Origin: Helianthus annuus
Taxonomy: Eukaryota > Streptophyta > Magnoliopsida > Asterales > Asteraceae
Direction of reading: 5' to 3'
NCBI RefSeq assembly: GCF_002127325.2
Contig: NC_035436.2
Span: 28,547,163-28,611,162 of the forward strand
Length of the DNA: 64,000 nucleotides
The position numbers and the translations under genes were made by a program. The first letter of the stretch is position 1. Each line of letters starts with the position of its first letter. Of the stretch, positions 22,585-36,465 are shown in pieces. The notes below the pieces were generated by a model, which was given only the letters and a program-made list of their open reading frames with translations, did not search any database and had not been told where the DNA came from.

Positions 22585-22682
22585 TCATGGCTGCTTTGTT
22601 GTTTTGACCCATTGCTGCTGCACGGCTTGTGTAGCCAACTTAGGAACTTGAGCATGTGGAAGTTCAAGAACATTATCCTCTC
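22585..22682 (-). pseudogene. Possible last exon of an unidentified host gene
   Basis: On the minus strand a good acceptor (TATGGTTGCAG) is followed by an open 98-bp stretch ending in TGA at 22587-22585. It encodes a non-repetitive, codon-like C-terminus (segments NVLELPHAQVPKLATQA and QQQWVKTTKQP). It is too short for family assignment. The adjacent DNA upstream (22683-22959) looks intronic and is interrupted by the large Tekay insertion at 22965. It may belong to a gene whose earlier exons lie to the right, or be a stray fragment. Confidence 0.3.
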
Positions 22683-22964
22683 CTGCAACCATAGTTAATC
22701 CCACAATTACAATTGTTTTGTACCAATTAAACAATGCTATCATGAAGCACCATTATTTGAGTTCATGAAAAGTAAACCATAATCTGGTCAACCTTAAATT
22801 GTATATTTATATGCGTTATACAATGAGATACAATGCAAAATAAATAGACCAACAGACCTAAAACTAAGACCCAATTCGAAAATGACAAAGTTATTATGGG
22901 TCAAACATACCTATACAATAGGATAACCTATAAAGCCTATCTACATAACTTAATATGTTATTAA
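22683..22964. other. Intron-like or intergenic flank of the large insertion
   Basis: AT-rich, no ORF. The last five bases (22960-22964, ATTAA) are the left copy of the duplication made by the element at 22965-45589. Confidence 0.45.
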
Positions 22965-25900
22965 TGTCACACCCCTATTTTCCACGTATCACCGGTGGGC
23001 CCGGTGGGGAGTATCGTGACGTCATTGATATCATCATAGTCAAACAACACAACATATAAATGCACAGCGGAAGCATAAGATATAGATTTATTTCAACTGA
23101 ACAAAATGTAATGTTTAAGTATTACAACACAGTCGAAACAGATCCACAGATGAATCAATAAAAAGGAAAACTGTTCAGCAGAGTTTGACATCTAAAGCTT
23201 GCGAGACTTGAGTAATGATGCCTGGAGTAGCCAGCCTATTTCGTCTAGCACCTGCACTTAGCCTTTTTGGAAAATACGTCAGTTTACACTGGTAAATACA
23301 ACTTAACTGACTCATTTTGAAAAGAGTTTGAAAATTGATTTAAATGCACTTCGGCAAAAATATTTTATAACTTGGGACAATTATTCAAAATAATCTTGTA
23401 TACAGTTTTACTCATTTGTCGTCCATTAGGGTCAGTTTGTAGGGCCGGACTTAAGTTAACTGACACGCCACAGGTATAATGCCCACAAGGTCGATTCCTT
23501 ATAGTGGGATACCAGTTTTTACATAATGCAGCTGTCAGGTGTACGCCTACACCCCGTGCTTAGGTCGTGGCCATTTCATGAATGATGCCAAGGATATCCG
23601 GGACATGGTCATTTAACCCCCAAGGGCCATACACCAAATAATACATATCAAACAGGTTATGTAAATACATCAATCACAATACGATTTAAATGACTACATA
23701 CACCCGACCAAGCGGTACTTTTATAGTACCGTATCCCAAGCCCGTATAGGGAAAATAAGTTAAGGGTATTTACCTGAGCTGAATATAAATTCAATCCCAG
23801 CCGTATATCAAATCGGAAAGTACAGATAGCTTTTACTGGGCTCCTAATCTGGAACGAAGGTTTTTAATAACCTATTAGAATCCTAACGGGTCTTTAATTA
23901 AGCTTAGACTTAGACCGGTTAGTTTTCAAAAGGAATACACGGTTCAAACGCATGATGAAGCGAAGACCGGTTTAGAATGTGGTTTTGACCCAACAAGCTT
24001 GAATACTTGTTTAATATGGGTAACTTAATCACATTCTGAATATTGAGACAAAAACGATTTGGTTTGACCCGTTTCGGCTTATATATGCAAACTAGTCACA
24101 TAGGCCGATCCGAACGCGAAACATGCGTAACGGGTAACCATAAGAGTCATGAACATGTTCCATAAGTTAATATGCCTTTGATATGTTGTGATATCAGTAG
24201 GATATCTTCCATTATGCCCAAAACGAGTTTAAAACCAATTTATGCCCCGTAGGGGTATTTTGGTCATTTTAAAGGTTATAAAGGAGGTTAAATAGTAATC
24301 TGAGTTTCGGGTCTGATTATATCAGTAAAAATACTTAATTTACTAAGTTACATCAGTAGGGTATAACCTATATGTGAAATTTATCACTTATAACCAAACT
24401 ATGCATCTTAAGGGCATTTTGGTAATTTCACATAGGCTTAAAAGGTCAAAACTGGGATTCTGAGCTTAAGACTTTTGCTTACTGCTAAAGTATGAAAATT
24501 TACTTAAAACATCAGTAGGTATCAAGTCTTATACACCCAAAATGGTTTTAATATGTACTGTGCGTTAAAAACGCTTAAAAGACGATTTTGGGCTATTTCC
24601 GGGTTCTTAAAGGAAAGCTGATGTTTTTACTATTCCAAAAGGCTTAACATATTCTAATTATCATATTATATCAGTAGAAAAAGATTTGGTATCAAAAGGT
24701 TTGGTAAAACTCATTTTATGGCTTAAAGGGTAAAACCGACAACTACCGAATCAAGCTTAGAACTCTAAGTTACGATCAGCCTAAAAATAAATAAAAATCT
24801 TCAAAAATCCCAAAATATTATATTACATCAGTGGGTAATAAGTTTGGTATTAAAAATTGGGTTTAGATAGGCTATATGCTAATCATACGGTTTATTTACC
24901 GAAAAGCTTCTTAATTACGCTAATGAGCATATCTCCTAATCTAGACCTCAAACTGATGTGAAATTTTATGGACATGCTTATAGATCAGTAATAACGGTTT
25001 TAGTCCTTTCACATCTTCAAAAAAAATTGTTTTAACATTAAAGGGCATTATGGTCAACATTTCGGCATTATGGAAACATGCGATGGTCTTTAATTCTAAA
25101 GAACCAAGTAGTATAACTTTGGGAGGTTATACTATCATATAACATGATCACAAAGGACCCTAAGGCATAAATAAACTCAAACTAATTCGGGTCAGAACTG
25201 AAAGTCAAAGCAAAGGTCAAACTTTGCGACTTTCGGTTGCGAACCGAGCCTATACTTAGAATTGTCGGGTTGAATCATGTTTAGACATGATCAACTAATA
25301 TTTACCAAGTCATTAAAGTGACAAAACTGATTTTAAAGAATTTATATCATTAGTTATGAATTTTATTTAAAACAAACCCGGTTAACTTTAATTTGACCCG
25401 ACAATTAAACTAAGTAAACGTGGTAATTAGGAGATGCCCTATAGAGGGTTAAACACCTACCTAATTCCGATCACGTAGCCATGTTCAACGCGAACCATGG
25501 CTCAACCGATTAAAAGTCAAAGTGTTTATCGATAACGCTTGACTTTTTGGTTTAAACGCTAAACAAATAACTAAGCATGAAAGGAATCACTTACAAAAGT
25601 CCAAAGGACTTGAAAGAGGTTCTCAAGAAGCTCAAGACCCTCAAAGAATGCAGAGAATTCAGAATGGAGGGAAGGTGCAAGTGAAACCCAAAACAAGGGG
25701 GGGTATTTATAGGTTTTTGAGAACCATTAGGATCGTTTATCGAAAACCGAGCTTCAATCTCAACCATCCATGTGGGCACATGGTTTACAATTACAAGGGG
25801 CACTTGAAAACCATCAAAATTGGCCCATAGATTGATCAAAAACCATTTGCAAGAGCTGGAATGAGCTGGAAATAGCTGGAAACAGATTTTGCTGGTCTGG

Positions 25901-26902
25901 GGATGCCTTACGGACTGTAAGCAAAGGTCCATACGGACCGTAAGGGCCTTGCAGGTCAGCAACTTTCAAAAATGGCAAAACAGGCCCCTGCACCCCCAAA
26001 CTTGGTTTTCGATGCATTTTTTGACACGTTTAAGCCCCGTTAACCTCATTTCAAAGCTCTAAAATGAAGTTAAAGTATAGGGAACTTAAAATATGTTCAA
26101 AAACATCTCGGATGCCGGTTCGTTTGGTCGTACGGTCCCGTTGTTCGACTAATTACGGCGAAACACGGACGGACGCTAAAAACGATCCAAATTACGCGAC
26201 GAATGGAATTTTATCAAGCCAAACACTAAAATAAAATATTTTAGTGCTTACATAAATTTTTGGGTGTCCGGGGATATTCAGAATGCAAGATATGCGCGAA
26301 AGTGCAAACTTGTGCACTTTTTGACACTTTTAGTCCCTGTATGACATAAAAGTTTATTTTTGCGCACCAAACACCTCTAAGCCTATATCTAAGCTATCTA
26401 AAGGGTAATTAGAGTATACTAAACTCATGGTCATATTCTGGAAGGTCCGAAATCTTACGAATTGACATACTTTTGCAGTTTGACGCTTTTAACCCCTTGC
26501 ATACGAATATTGTCATAACTTTCTCATACTTCATCGAAACCTTGTGAAATTTTTATCACACATTCTTGTGAGTATAATTAACCATTACAAAGCTTTGGGT
26601 CTGCTAAAAGATCATTCAGAGGTATACTTTAAACATGTTGACACATTTAGCCCCTGTAGTTTGTAATTCCTCACTTTCTTCCACAATTGGCTTCGTATGA
26701 TCCATGATTTATTCGTTTAAGGGTATAAACATCATGTAGGGTTATTGAAAGACATATTTACTCATTGTTGACATTTTGAATCCATTTACGCACATAGATT
26801 TCTTGTTTGTCAACTTTAGTCCTTCTAGGTCAATCCTTTGCACGTTTTATGTCCATGACACGTGTCGATACATTATTGGACATAAATTTTCAAGGTGTTA
26901 CA
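22965..26902 (-). repeat. 3' LTR of the minus-strand Tekay-like element (3938 bp)
   Basis: On the minus strand it starts TGTAACACCTTGAAAATTTA next to the polypurine tract and ends GGGGTGTGACA at 22965. Small ORFs at 25591-26017 recur almost unchanged in the other LTR (44278-44704) and are LTR sequence, not genes. Confidence 0.95.
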
Positions 26903-26921
26903 TCCTCACCCCCTTAAAAGA
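26903..26921 (-). other. Polypurine tract of the minus-strand Tekay-like element
   Basis: Read on the minus strand, CTTTTAAGGGGGTGAGGATG immediately precedes the LTR start. It matches the tract at 4781-4795 in the first copy. Confidence 0.85.
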
Positions 26922-26938
26922 AATCTCGACCTCGAGAT

Positions 26939-29900
26939 TTACTGAAACAAATGAGGGTATTTTTCCTGCATTGTGGATTCTAACTCCCACGTGTGCTCGG
27001 GACCTCTACGAGCATCCCATTTGACCTTTACAATTGGCACATACTTTCTTCGAAGCTTCTTTACTTGCCGATCCTCAATCGATACAGGTTTTTCCACAAA
27101 TTTCAAGCTCTCATCTATATGCACATCTGTGTGTGGTATGACTAGTGATTCATCAGCTAGACATTTCTTCAGATTGCAGATGTGGAATACATTATGAATA
27201 CCACTGAGCTCTTCAGGTAAGTTTAACTTATAAGCCACTGATCCTACACATTCGATGCTCTCGAATGGTCCTATATATCTTGGGCTTAACTTACCTTTCT
27301 TGCTAAATCGCATTACCCCTTTCCAAGGTGATACCTTAAGCAAAACCTTATCACCAACCTCAAACTTGAGGGGTTTTCGCCTTTCATCAGCATAGCTCTT
27401 CTGCCTATCTCTGGCAGCTTTTAGGCGATCACGAATCTTGACAATCTTTTCCGTCGTTTCCAGGACTATATCTGGTCCTGATAATTGAGCTTCTCCTACT
27501 TCTGCCCAACAAATAGGCGTTCTACACTTCCTACCATACAATGCCTCAAAAGGCGCAGCCTTAATGCTGGTATGGTAGCTATTATTGTAGGAGAACTCGA
27601 TCAAAGGCAGGTGCCTATCCCAGCTACCCCCTAAATCGATCACACATGCACGCAGCATGTCTTCCAATGTTTGAATAGTACGCTCACTTTGCCCATCCGT
27701 CTGAGGATGGTAAGCCGTACTGAAATTTAAATGCGTGCCCAAAGACTGTTGGAAACTTTTCCAAAAATATGACGTGTATTTGGTATCTCTGTCAGAGATA
27801 ATAGCCACTGGTACTCCATGCAGAGATACAATCTTATCAACATACAATTGGGCTAACATGTCAGAACTGTAAGTTTCCTTAATGGGTAGGAAATGTGCTG
27901 ACTTAGTCAGTCTATCTACTATCACCCAAATAGTATCATTTCCTTTATTAGTCTTTGGCAATTTGGTGATGAAATCCATCGTCACCATTTCCCATTTCCA
28001 AGTGGGAATTTCAGGCTGTTGTAGCAAACCTGACGGTTTCTGATGTTCAGCTTTGACTTGAGCACACGTCAAGCATTTAGCTACATAGGCAGCTATAGAC
28101 TTCTTCAAGCCTATCCACCAATAATTCGCCTTTAAATCCTGGTACATCTTATCAGCTCCAGGATGAAAGAAATATTTGGAACTGTGGGCTTCCTGGAGGA
28201 TAACAACCCGAAGTCCTCCATAAACAGGAACCCATATTCGTCCATTTAATCTTAGGATTCCGTCCTTGCCGTAGGATAACTGCTCCTCAGTTACTCCTAG
28301 CTTTTCCTCAGGATAGTTAGCTTCCAACACAGCTTCCTTCTGTGCAGCTAACAACCTTTCATTCAAGCTATTCCTGATCTCAATGCTCTTGGCATTGATT
28401 CTTATAGGCTTCACTCTTTCCTTTCTGCTTAAGGCATCAGCAACCACATTTGCCTTACCTGGATGGTATCTTATCTCACAATCATAATCATTCAGAGTTT
28501 CCATCCAGCGTCGCTGCCTCATGTTCAAATCCTTCTGGTTGAACAGGTACTGAAGGCTCTTGTGATCTGAATAGATCACACACTTGGTTCCATACAAGTA
28601 ATGCCTCCACAGTTTTAGTGCAAATACAACGGCACCCAGCTCCAAGTCATGGGTGGTGTAATTCCTTTCGTGCACCTTTAACTGACGTGAAGCATAGGCA
28701 ATGACCTTGCCCTTCTGCATAAGCACACACCCCATCCCGGTGTGTGATGCATCACAATATACTACAAACTCATCAATTCCATCAGACAACGTCAGAACAG
28801 GAGCGTTGCTCAACTTTTGCCTCAATATATCGAAGGATTCTTACTGCTTAGGCCCCCAATTGAACTTGCTATTCTTGCGGGTGAGGAGAGTTAGGGGTGC
28901 TGCAATTCTTGAGAAGTTCTCGATAAATCGTCTGTAGTACCCGGCCAATCCTAAGAAACTGCGGATCTCCGTGGGCGTCTTTGGCTCTTGCCAGTTCATG
29001 ACAACTTCAACTTTAGCGGGATCTACTTGGATACCACGCTCACTCACAACATGTCCAAGAAATTGGACTTCACGAAGCCAAAATTCACACTTCGAGAACT
29101 TGGCATAAAGTTTCTCCTGCTGAAGTAGCTTCAGAATGCAACGGAGGTGCTTCTCATGGTCAGCTTGACTCTTTGAGTATATGAGAATGTCATCGATGAA
29201 GACAATGACAAATTTATCTAAATAAGGCTTGCAAACGCGATTCATGAGATCCATGAATGCGGCAGGTACGTTAGTGAGCCCAAAAGGCATCACTAAGAAC
29301 TCATAATGACCATAACGAGTCCTAAACGCAGTCTTGTGCACATCTTCATCTCTAACCTTCAACTGATGATAGCTTGACCTTAAATCGATCTTGGAGAAAT
29401 AACTTGCCCCTTGCAATTGATCGAACAGATCGTCGATCCTGAGCAATGGATACCTATTCTTGATAGTCACCTTGTTAAGCTCGCGATAATCGATGCATAG
29501 ACGCATCGATCCATCCTTCTTCTTAACAAACAAGATTGGCGCTCCCCAAGGGGACGAACTAGGTCTTATAAAACCTTTGGCTAACAATTCATCTAGCTGC
29601 GTCCTTAATTCCTTCATCTCTGTTGGTGCCAACCTATAAGGTGCTCTAGCAACAGGTGTAGCTCCGGGGATGATGTCGATTCGGAATTCTACCTGCCTAT
29701 CTGGTGGCAAACCAGGTAGTTCTTCAGGGAAAACTTCAGGGTACTCTAATATAACAGGAATGTCCTCAATCTTGGGCTTCTGTTCATCAATGGTTACCTG
29801 TGCCATATAAATGACACAACCATTCTTCAAACATTTGGATTGTAACAACCCTCACAAAAAATTAAATATTTAGTATGATAATTATGCAATAAGGAAACCC

Positions 29901-32900
29901 TAATTAAGTTTAGTATGATTAATTAATCAGTTAATCAATATTAATTAAGCTAACAAGATTAATTAAGCTAAGTAAGGTCTATTAAAAATAGATATATATG
30001 AGGTCGTATAAGAACGTTTAATATTAATAATAAAATATATTAATTTTTTCCTTACTCCGTTTTTAATGAAACTTAGGTTAAAACGTAGATAAAAATATGC
30101 TCGTTCTAAAGACATATTCGTCGTTTTATAAAACGTTATATTTTAAAAGTTATACAAGAAAAACGAGTTAAGCAGCTGAAATAAAATAACTAAGCTAGCT
30201 AGCTAGCACGTCAAGCTAGCTAGCAAGCACATCACTTGAATCCCACATCGAACAGAAAAGGAATTGAGCTGCCTGCTTGCTTGCTATAAATAAGAAGCTT
30301 AGGATTCATTTTTCTTTGCTCATTTCTTTTCTTCTTCTCTCTATACGTTGGTGTTCTAACCAACAATCACTCAATCGCTATTACGATTCATTTTCCGAGT
30401 GATCAATATATCCAAAGAATGTCTAAGTGCCGCCCACATTGGGTTATGCTTTGTCGTTGTCGATAATTCGATAATGAGTTGAAGCATTGTACTTTGTCAT
30501 TGTCGATAATTCGGTAATGAGTTGAAGTACTATACTTTGTCGTTTGTCATTTTGATAAATGAGTTGAAGTATTGCACTTGGTCATTCCTTGTGAGAATTT
30601 GATCTCGGGAAATTGTCGTAACTGCTGTATTGATCATTAACCCGGTTTTTGTGAAATTCGTTAAGGTTCGAATCTCATGACTACCGTTAAGGTTGATTTA
30701 GGTTTTACACCAATACGTATTCCATTCTGTTAAACTTACCAAAAATACTCCCAACTACACCCTTACAATCAAACAAACTATTAAATCATCAGAAGATCCA
30801 GAATAATAAAGTGCATGCTTAATTATCGGAAGAAATAGAATCAAGAAGTTTGTTAACTCAATCCTGCATGCTGATTTGTGAGTTATTCTTCTTTTATAAA
30901 CTCTTTTCTCACCGTTTGTGAGCTGTTAAATGTTTTACAATACTCCAAACCATTTTCCAAAAGTTATAATTACAGTGATTAAGTTTATGTAATCACCAAA
31001 TTACAGCCGGTATATGGGGTATTGTGCACAGTATTATTATTGTTTTAATCACATTAGGTGGGCGAGCCTAAAAGTAAGTGATATACGTCACTCATTGGGC
31101 CAGCCAATGGTGATATGACCACAGTCACAGAGCTGGTCTGTGACAAATACCTATTCTTGAATGTTGGTTGATAATAAACATATGTAAAAACTCTTAATAC
31201 TGTAAATTATAACAAATGTGTCATTTTCAGTAAAATGAATGAACTCACTCAGTATTTCCCGCTGACAAAACCTTTTTAAAACGCGTTTCAGGTAATTACA
31301 GTAGATTGGAGTAAGGATTGGATCCGGCACTAAAAGACTTCAAGAAGTGGCTTATTTTATTAATTAAATCAAATTAAGAAATATTGTTTTTATTAAAAAG
31401 CTACCTTTGAAACAATGGAATTTATTCCATCAATTTAAATAAAATCCGGTGTTTCTAAACTCTGATATTTTTCCTAACTCACGGTCCTGATGAAATTTCC
31501 GCTGCAATGTTTTTAAAAATAATCACCGGTACCACTGGACTGCTCGCGGCTTCCGATTCCGGCCAGGATGGGATCGGGGGTCGTGACATGGATGCTTTGA
31601 GCATAGACACCTGCTCAGGCAATCCATGATGTGTGTCTCCCTGAATGGTGAGTGGCTCACCAGACGGAGTCTTAACCACCACTTGCTTCTTGTTGTAGAT
31701 GATCTGGGCTTGGTTATGCGATAACCAATCCATGCCCAGTACTATATCAAATCCGGCTAACTTCAAAGGAAGCAAAGACAAAGGAAAAGAGTGGTTCCTA
31801 ATGGATATATAACATCCATCTAAAACGGTTGAGGCGGTTTCTAAGGTACCATCAGCTAATTCCACCTCATATTTCGCACTTAAGGCTTTAACAGGTAAAT
31901 TCAGCAACTTACAAAACTTATTATCTATGAACGACTTATCAGCGCCAGAATCAAACAGTACTCTAGCATATACATCATTTACGAGGAAAGTACCTGTGAT
32001 CACATTGTCGTCCTGAATGGCCTCCTGCACGTTCATTTGGAAGACCCTAGCATTGGTCTTCTTGGCCTCCTCAGGCTTCCTGGCGTAATTAGGGCAGTTA
32101 GTCTTAATGTGCCCTTTCTCGTTACAGCCATACCAGGTAGCATCTTTGATCCTTCTGCAGTCAATAGTCTTATGCTCCTTAGACTTGCATAACCCACATG
32201 CAGGTGATCCTGATTGAGACTTGGTCTCAAGCCTGCATTTTCCAAAGTGGCGTTTTTGGCAAGTCGAGCACTTTGGCTTTTCCTCTGCTCGCTGACTACC
32301 TTTTCCAGACCCAAACTTCTTGGACTCAGGGTTTCCCTTGTGCTTCTTCTCAGACCCTCGTGAGCTATCCTCCTCACGCTTCCTCTTACTCTCTTCAGAG
32401 TTCTTGAGCGATCTTAACCTGACCGCATCCAAGGTGAGGGATAGAGATAGATCAGCAACTGATCTAAAAGTAGTAGGTCTCGAAGCCTTAACACTGGCTT
32501 TGATTTCTGGGGCTAGACCCCCAATGAAGCGAGCAATCCTCTTGGGCTCAGGTGTTACAAGGTAAGGAACCAGTCTAGACATGGTGTTGAAACTGGAGAG
32601 GTATGCTTGACAATCTAAATTCTGCATCACCAATGATAAGAAATCCGATTCAATCCTTTCCACCTCATGCTGTGGACAATAGTTCTCCTTAATGAGAACA
32701 ACAAACTGCTCCCATGACATATTATAGAGTGGGATCTTCCCAGCAGCTTGAATGAGAGACTTCCACCATGCCAGTGCCTCTCCCTTGAACGATTGGGATA
32801 CATACTTCACTATATCCCTTTCAGCACAACCGCTGATATCAACAATAGTCTCCATTTCATCTAACCAAGTCATACAATCGATTGCTCCTTTCTCCCCAGT

Positions 32901-33269
32901 GAAATCCCGGGGTTTGCAGGAAACAAAGTACTTATAAGTACAAGACTTGGTACGTGGCTCATCATCGAACACTATTCTCTTGGATGGAACACTATGTTGG
33001 TTTGAGGAATGTTCGACATCCTCTTTCTTAGGTCCATCCTTCTTCGAGGGTGGCTTGCTATGAGCTTCTGAATGAGTCTTAGGAACAGACTTAGAGTGAG
33101 GTACCGAAGAGGTTCTACTATACGTCTCACTAACCTCCTTGAATTGCTCCTTTACAGCTTTAGATACAGCTGTATCAATCAGTGTACGGAGCTCTCCTTT
33201 GGTTATATTAACCCTATCATTATCGTCATTTTCCAGAGAATGACTGTTTACTTCCTCCGACCTTGCCAT
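26939..33269 (-). pseudogene. Broken gag-pol of the minus-strand Tekay-like element
   Basis: The frame opens at 33269 (MARSEEVNSHS) and ends at 26939. The gag and protease part (33269 to about 31594) is cut by a solo LTR at 31588-29841; pol resumes at 29835. RT keeps FIDD, and RNase H, integrase and chromodomain are readable and close to the intact copy at 182-4759. A TAA at 28843-28841 lies between RT and RNase H where the intact copy has glutamine. In gag the first cysteine of the best zinc knuckle is tryptophan (residue 379, codon 32135-32133), which should destroy that knuckle. Three independent lesions make this a pseudogene. Confidence 0.93.
29841..31588 (+). repeat. Solo LTR of family A inside gag-pol (1748 bp)
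   Basis: It starts TGTAACAACCCTCACAAAAA and ends GGGGGTCGTGACA, like the LTRs of the full element at 34758-42232. A perfect duplication TGGAT flanks it (29836-29840 and 31589-31593). No internal sequence remains, so it arose by recombination between the two LTRs of an inserted element. A TATA box lies at about 30285. Confidence 0.95.
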
Positions 33270-34155
33270 ATAGCTTTAATTGCTACATAAAATCAAATGA
33301 GGACGAGGTTATGCGGAAGCTTACACAGTTCTATCGTTTTAAACGATTTATTAACTATGGTTTTTAATACACCTCTTAGTTAATTTTACAGGATAACCCT
33401 AAATCATATATAATAGCACAAAAGGCCTAGTCACGTAGACAGATTTAATTATTAAACCAGGATTTTTATAGAATCAAGGTATTAAGGTTGAATCAAAGTT
33501 CATTTCCTTTTCTTGACAGGGAGTTGCAGGCTATCACTGTCTTTAGTCCCAGAGGACGTTAATTATAGCCCGAGGGCACTTCATCCTTAAGGGATGATTA
33601 TATAAATAAGGAATTCAGAATAACCCTTTTTAATAATGACTTATGTGATTTTATCGGATCACACTTTGTCAAGTATATTAACATGCTTTCAGATGTTAAC
33701 TAGGTTTGAATCTTTGTGAATAGGTTGTACCATCTTGGCCATGTCTGCAATGACATTTAGGCTAGGTTTTACCTTTAAGATTCTTTTAATATTAAACGCA
33801 GAGCAATCCTAATTTGAGATGTTAACAAGGATCTGAATCTAATTGAGGAACTACCATCTTGGCCCTAACCTGAGCTAGGTCTTGTCCCTTTTTAGATTTT
33901 GCCATTTTATCACAATGGTAGATCTTATAATATAGGAATCTAATCATCCCATTAAATTTAGGCAAGAATATGGTTGCCCTAAACAGGACTTCTATCAAAA
34001 TGACTTGCCCATGCAAGGGCTAATCAGAAAATAACAAAGGAGACAAAAAATATAATGAATTAGGATTAATCCTATGTTCTTGTCTAGACTCGAGGATGTG
34101 CAATTGTGTAACTGAGATTAAACACAAAAGGCTAGTGTTTAATTCACTCAGTGTT
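33270..34155 (-). other. Non-coding leader between primer site and gag
   Basis: About 890 bp without a supported gene. It corresponds to the leader whose 3' end opens this window. Short ORFs here have no similarity to element proteins. Confidence 0.7.
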
Positions 34156-34170
34156 GGCTCTGATACCAAC
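34156..34170 (-). other. Primer binding site, initiator-Met tRNA type
   Basis: On the minus strand, GTTGGTATCAGAGCC lies two bases after the 5' LTR end. TGGTATCAGAGC is the complement of the 3' end of plant initiator tRNA-Met and is the usual primer site of chromoviruses. Confidence 0.9.
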
Positions 34171-34757
34171 CTGTCACACCCCTATTTTCCACGTGTCACC
34201 GGTGGGCCCGGTGGGGAGTATCGTGACGTCATTGATATCATCATAGTCAAACAACACAACATATAAATGCACAGCGGAAGCATAAGATATAGATTTATTT
34301 CAACTGAACAAAATGTAATGTTTAAGTATTACAACACAATCGAAACAGATCCACAGGCGAATCAATAAAAAGGAAAACTGTTCAGCAGACTTTGACATCT
34401 AAAGCTTGCGAGACTTGAGTAATGATGCCTGGAGTAGCCAGCCTATTTCGTCTAGCACATGCACTTAGCCTTTTTGGAAAATACGTCAGTTTACACTGGT
34501 AAATACAACTTAACTGACTCATTTTGAAAAGAGTTTGAAAATTGATTTAAATGCACTTCGGCAAAAATATTTTATAACTTGGGACAATTATTCAAAATAA
34601 TCTTGTATACAGTTTTACTCATTTGTCGTCCATTAGGGCCGGTTTGTAGGGCCGGACTTAAGTTAACTGACACGCCACAGGTATAATGCCCACAAGGTCG
34701 ATTCCTTATAGTGGGATACCAATTTTTACATAATGCAGCTGTCAGGTGTACGCCTAC

Positions 34758-36465
34758 TGTAACAACCCTCACAAAAAATTAATATTTAGTATGATAATTA
34801 TGCAATAAGGAAACCCTAATTAAGTTTAGTATGATTAATTAATCAGTTAATCAATATTAATTAAGCTAACAAGATTAATTAAGCTAAGTAAGGTCTATTA
34901 AAAATAGATATATATGAGGTCGTATAAGAACGTTTAATATTAATAATAAAATATATTATTTTTTTTCCTTACTCCGTTTTTAATAAAACTTAGGTTAAAA
35001 CGTAGATAAAAATATGCTCGTTCTAAAGACATATTCGTCATTTTATAAAACGTTATATTTTAAAAGTTATACAAGAAAAACGAGTTAAGCAGCTGAAATA
35101 AAATAACTAAGCTAGCTAGCTAGCACGTCAAGCTAGCTAGCAAGCACGTCACTTGAATCCCACATCGAACAGAAAAGGAATTGAGCTGCCTGCTTGCTTG
35201 CTATAAATAAGAAGCTTAGGATTCATTTTTCTTTGCTCATTTCTCTTCTTCTTCTCTCTATACTTTGGTGTTCTAACCAATAATCACTCAATCGCTATTG
35301 CGATTCATTTTCCGAGTGATCAATATATCCAAGGAATGCCTAAGTGCCGCCCACATTGGGTTATGCTTTGTCGTTTGTCGGTAATCCGATAAATGAGTTG
35401 AAGCATTGTACTTTGTCGTTGTCGATAATTCGATAATGAGTTGAAGTACTATACTTTGTCGTTTGTCATTTTGATAAATGAGTTGAAGTATTGCACTTGG
35501 TCATTCATTGTGAGAATTTGATCTCGGGAAATTATCGTAACTGCTGTATTGATCATTAACCCGGTTTTTGTGAAATTCGTTAAGGTTCGAATCTCATGAC
35601 TACCGTTAAGGTTTGATTTGGGTTTTACACCAATACGTATTCTATTCTGTTAAACCACCAAAAACACTCCCAACTACACCCTTACAATCAAACAAACTAT
35701 TAAATCATCAGAAGATACAGAATAATAAAGTACATGCTTAATTATCGGGAAAAGTAGAATCAAGAAGTTTGTTAACTCAATCCTGCATGATGATTCGTGA
35801 GTTATTCTTCTTTTATAAACTTTTCTCACAGTTTGTGAGCTGTTTATTTGTTTACAATACTCCAAATTATTTTTATAATTATAACTTACAGTGATTAAGT
35901 TTATGTAATCACCAAGTTACAGCCGGTATGTGGGGTATTGTGCACATTACTTGATAATCTTCACCATTGGGGCAGCCATTGGGTGATATGACCATAATCA
36001 CAGACACCATTGGACGTATGGGCCAATGGGTCGAGTGGTAAAGTACTGTGGGTAGTTGGTTGATATCAGAAACATTGTAAAAGATCTTACCACTGTGAAT
36101 TATAACAAATGTGTCGTTTTCAGTAAAATGAATAATTCACTCAGTATTTCCCGCTGACAAAATCTTTTTAAAACGCGTTTCAGGTAATTACAATAGATTG
36201 GAGCAAGGATTGGATCCGACACTGAAGGACTTCAAGAAGTGGCTTATTTTCAAATTAAGAAATATTGTTTTTATTTAAAAGCTACCTTTGTAAAACATGG
36301 AATTTATTCCATCTTTTTTTAAAATCCGGTGTTTCTAAACTCTGATATTTTTCCTAACTCACGGTCCTGATGAAATTTCCGCTGCAATGTTTTTAAAATA
36401 ATCACCGGTACCACTAGACTGCTCACGGCACCGATTTCGGCTAGATGGGGTCGGGGGTCGTGACA
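34758..36465 (+). repeat. 5' LTR of the family A element (1708 bp)
   Basis: It begins TGTAACAACCCTC and ends GGTCGTGACA. GCTAGC runs lie near 35112-35145, and a TATA box (CTATAAATA, 35201) is followed by a pyrimidine-rich stretch, a plausible U3/R border. Confidence 0.95.
35202..35208 (+). promoter_or_regulatory. TATA box in the family A LTR
   Basis: TATAAAT follows the GCTAGC-rich U3 part. It is conserved in the other copies of this LTR (about 30285 and 40969), supporting a real promoter element. Confidence 0.6.

Noticed and set aside
25591..26017. Small ORFs in the Tekay LTR, repeated at 44278-44704
   Set aside because: They are conserved only because the two LTRs are copies of each other; no motif, and both strands are open.
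35674..35865. 63-codon ORF in the family A LTR, repeated at 41441-41632
   Set aside because: It lies within LTR sequence and is duplicated with the LTR; no domain.
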